DNA from: Fibrobacter sp.
GTDB taxonomy: Bacteria; Fibrobacterota; Fibrobacteria; Fibrobacterales; Fibrobacteraceae
Length of the DNA: 42,536 nucleotides
NCBI GenBank assembly: GCA_017520105.1
Contig: JAFWRL010000098.1
Coordinates: 1-42,536 of the forward strand
Reading direction: 5' to 3'
The position numbers and the translations under genes are program-made. Each line of letters starts with the position of its first letter. Position 1 is the stretch's first letter. The notes below the pieces were generated by a model, which saw nothing but the letters and a program-made list of their open reading frames with translations, was not told where the DNA came from and searched no databases. Below, in pieces: positions 42,447 through 42,536 of this stretch.

Positions 42447-42536
42447 CTACAAGTGAGCCAAAATATCTGGGATTAAAGTTTTAGAATCTTCCATCTTTTC
42501 AAACGCAAAACAAGCCTTGCCCAAATCCTTGAGCGA
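42447..42536 (-). CDS. C-terminal end of a gene upstream of hsdR (partial)
   Basis: An open frame enters from the window edge and ends in TAG at 42447. Its last residues are KACFAFEKMEDSKTLIPDIL followed by AHL. It lies 17 bases before the hsdR start, so it probably belongs to the same operon. It is too short to name. It could be a specificity subunit or an accessory gene. Confidence 0.6.
   Translation of the reverse strand, partial: SLKDLGKACFAFEKMEDSKTLIPDILAHL

Noticed and set aside
1..42536. tRNA, rRNA or other known structured RNA genes
   Set aside because: No T-loop consensus or recognisable conserved cores of RNase P, tmRNA or SRP RNA were seen by eye on either strand.

Overview
The window looks like a chromosomal segment of a Fibrobacter (F. 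succinogenes-type rumen cellulolytic bacterium). The reasons are six lipoproteins with the Fibrobacter 'major paralogous' C-terminal domain (TIGR02145/FISUMP type), six TIGR02147-type regulators, secreted GH43 enzymes of which two end in a basic Fibrobacter-style terminal domain, and a PorV-like outer-membrane protein. No tRNA, rRNA, CRISPR array or intact insertion sequence was recognised.

Layout. 1-1.5 kb: a broken Rpn/PD-(D/E)XK transposase-like gene containing two copies of a small dispersed repeat. 1.5-10.9 kb (all minus strand): three tandem paralogous GH43 hemicellulases with accessory sugar-binding modules, each with its own terminator, then a sugar-binding-type lipoprotein translationally coupled to a TIGR02147 regulator. 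A shared ATGGATAAAA-type motif lies upstream of GH43 genes and of the regulator. 11-14.3 kb: a zinc-ribbon membrane protein, an intact Rpn-family gene and a triple-FKBP peptidyl-prolyl isomerase gene broken by one frameshift. 14.3-18 kb: a membrane-anchored protein overlapping a PorV-like barrel protein with an inserted beta-propeller, then a GGGP-synthase family enzyme of ether-lipid type.

18-36.7 kb is the most striking part: five tandem copies of one transcription unit, all on the minus strand. Each has a TTGACT-N16/17-TATATT promoter (one TTGCTT), a leader with an inverted repeat (imperfect in one unit), a TIGR02147 regulator of about 277 aa, and a FISUMP lipoprotein whose Shine-Dalgarno contains the regulator stop codon. 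An orphan Shine-Dalgarno-like sequence and a near-identical GC hairpin terminator follow. The last unit carries a second lipoprotein. A plus-strand GSCFA-domain gene with a probable in-frame repeat insertion sits between units four and five.

36.7-42.5 kb: a repeat-rich spacer, a DEAD-box RNA helicase, a YgjP-like metallopeptidase overlapping a type I restriction subunit gene (hsdR), and the last 29 codons of another gene.

The probable shared theme is regulated surface biology of a fibre degrader: secreted hemicellulases, surface lipoproteins that may bind or sense material, and dedicated coupled regulators. The regulator-lipoprotein cassette array is the best candidate for an undescribed system. 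Its function is inferred only from architecture.
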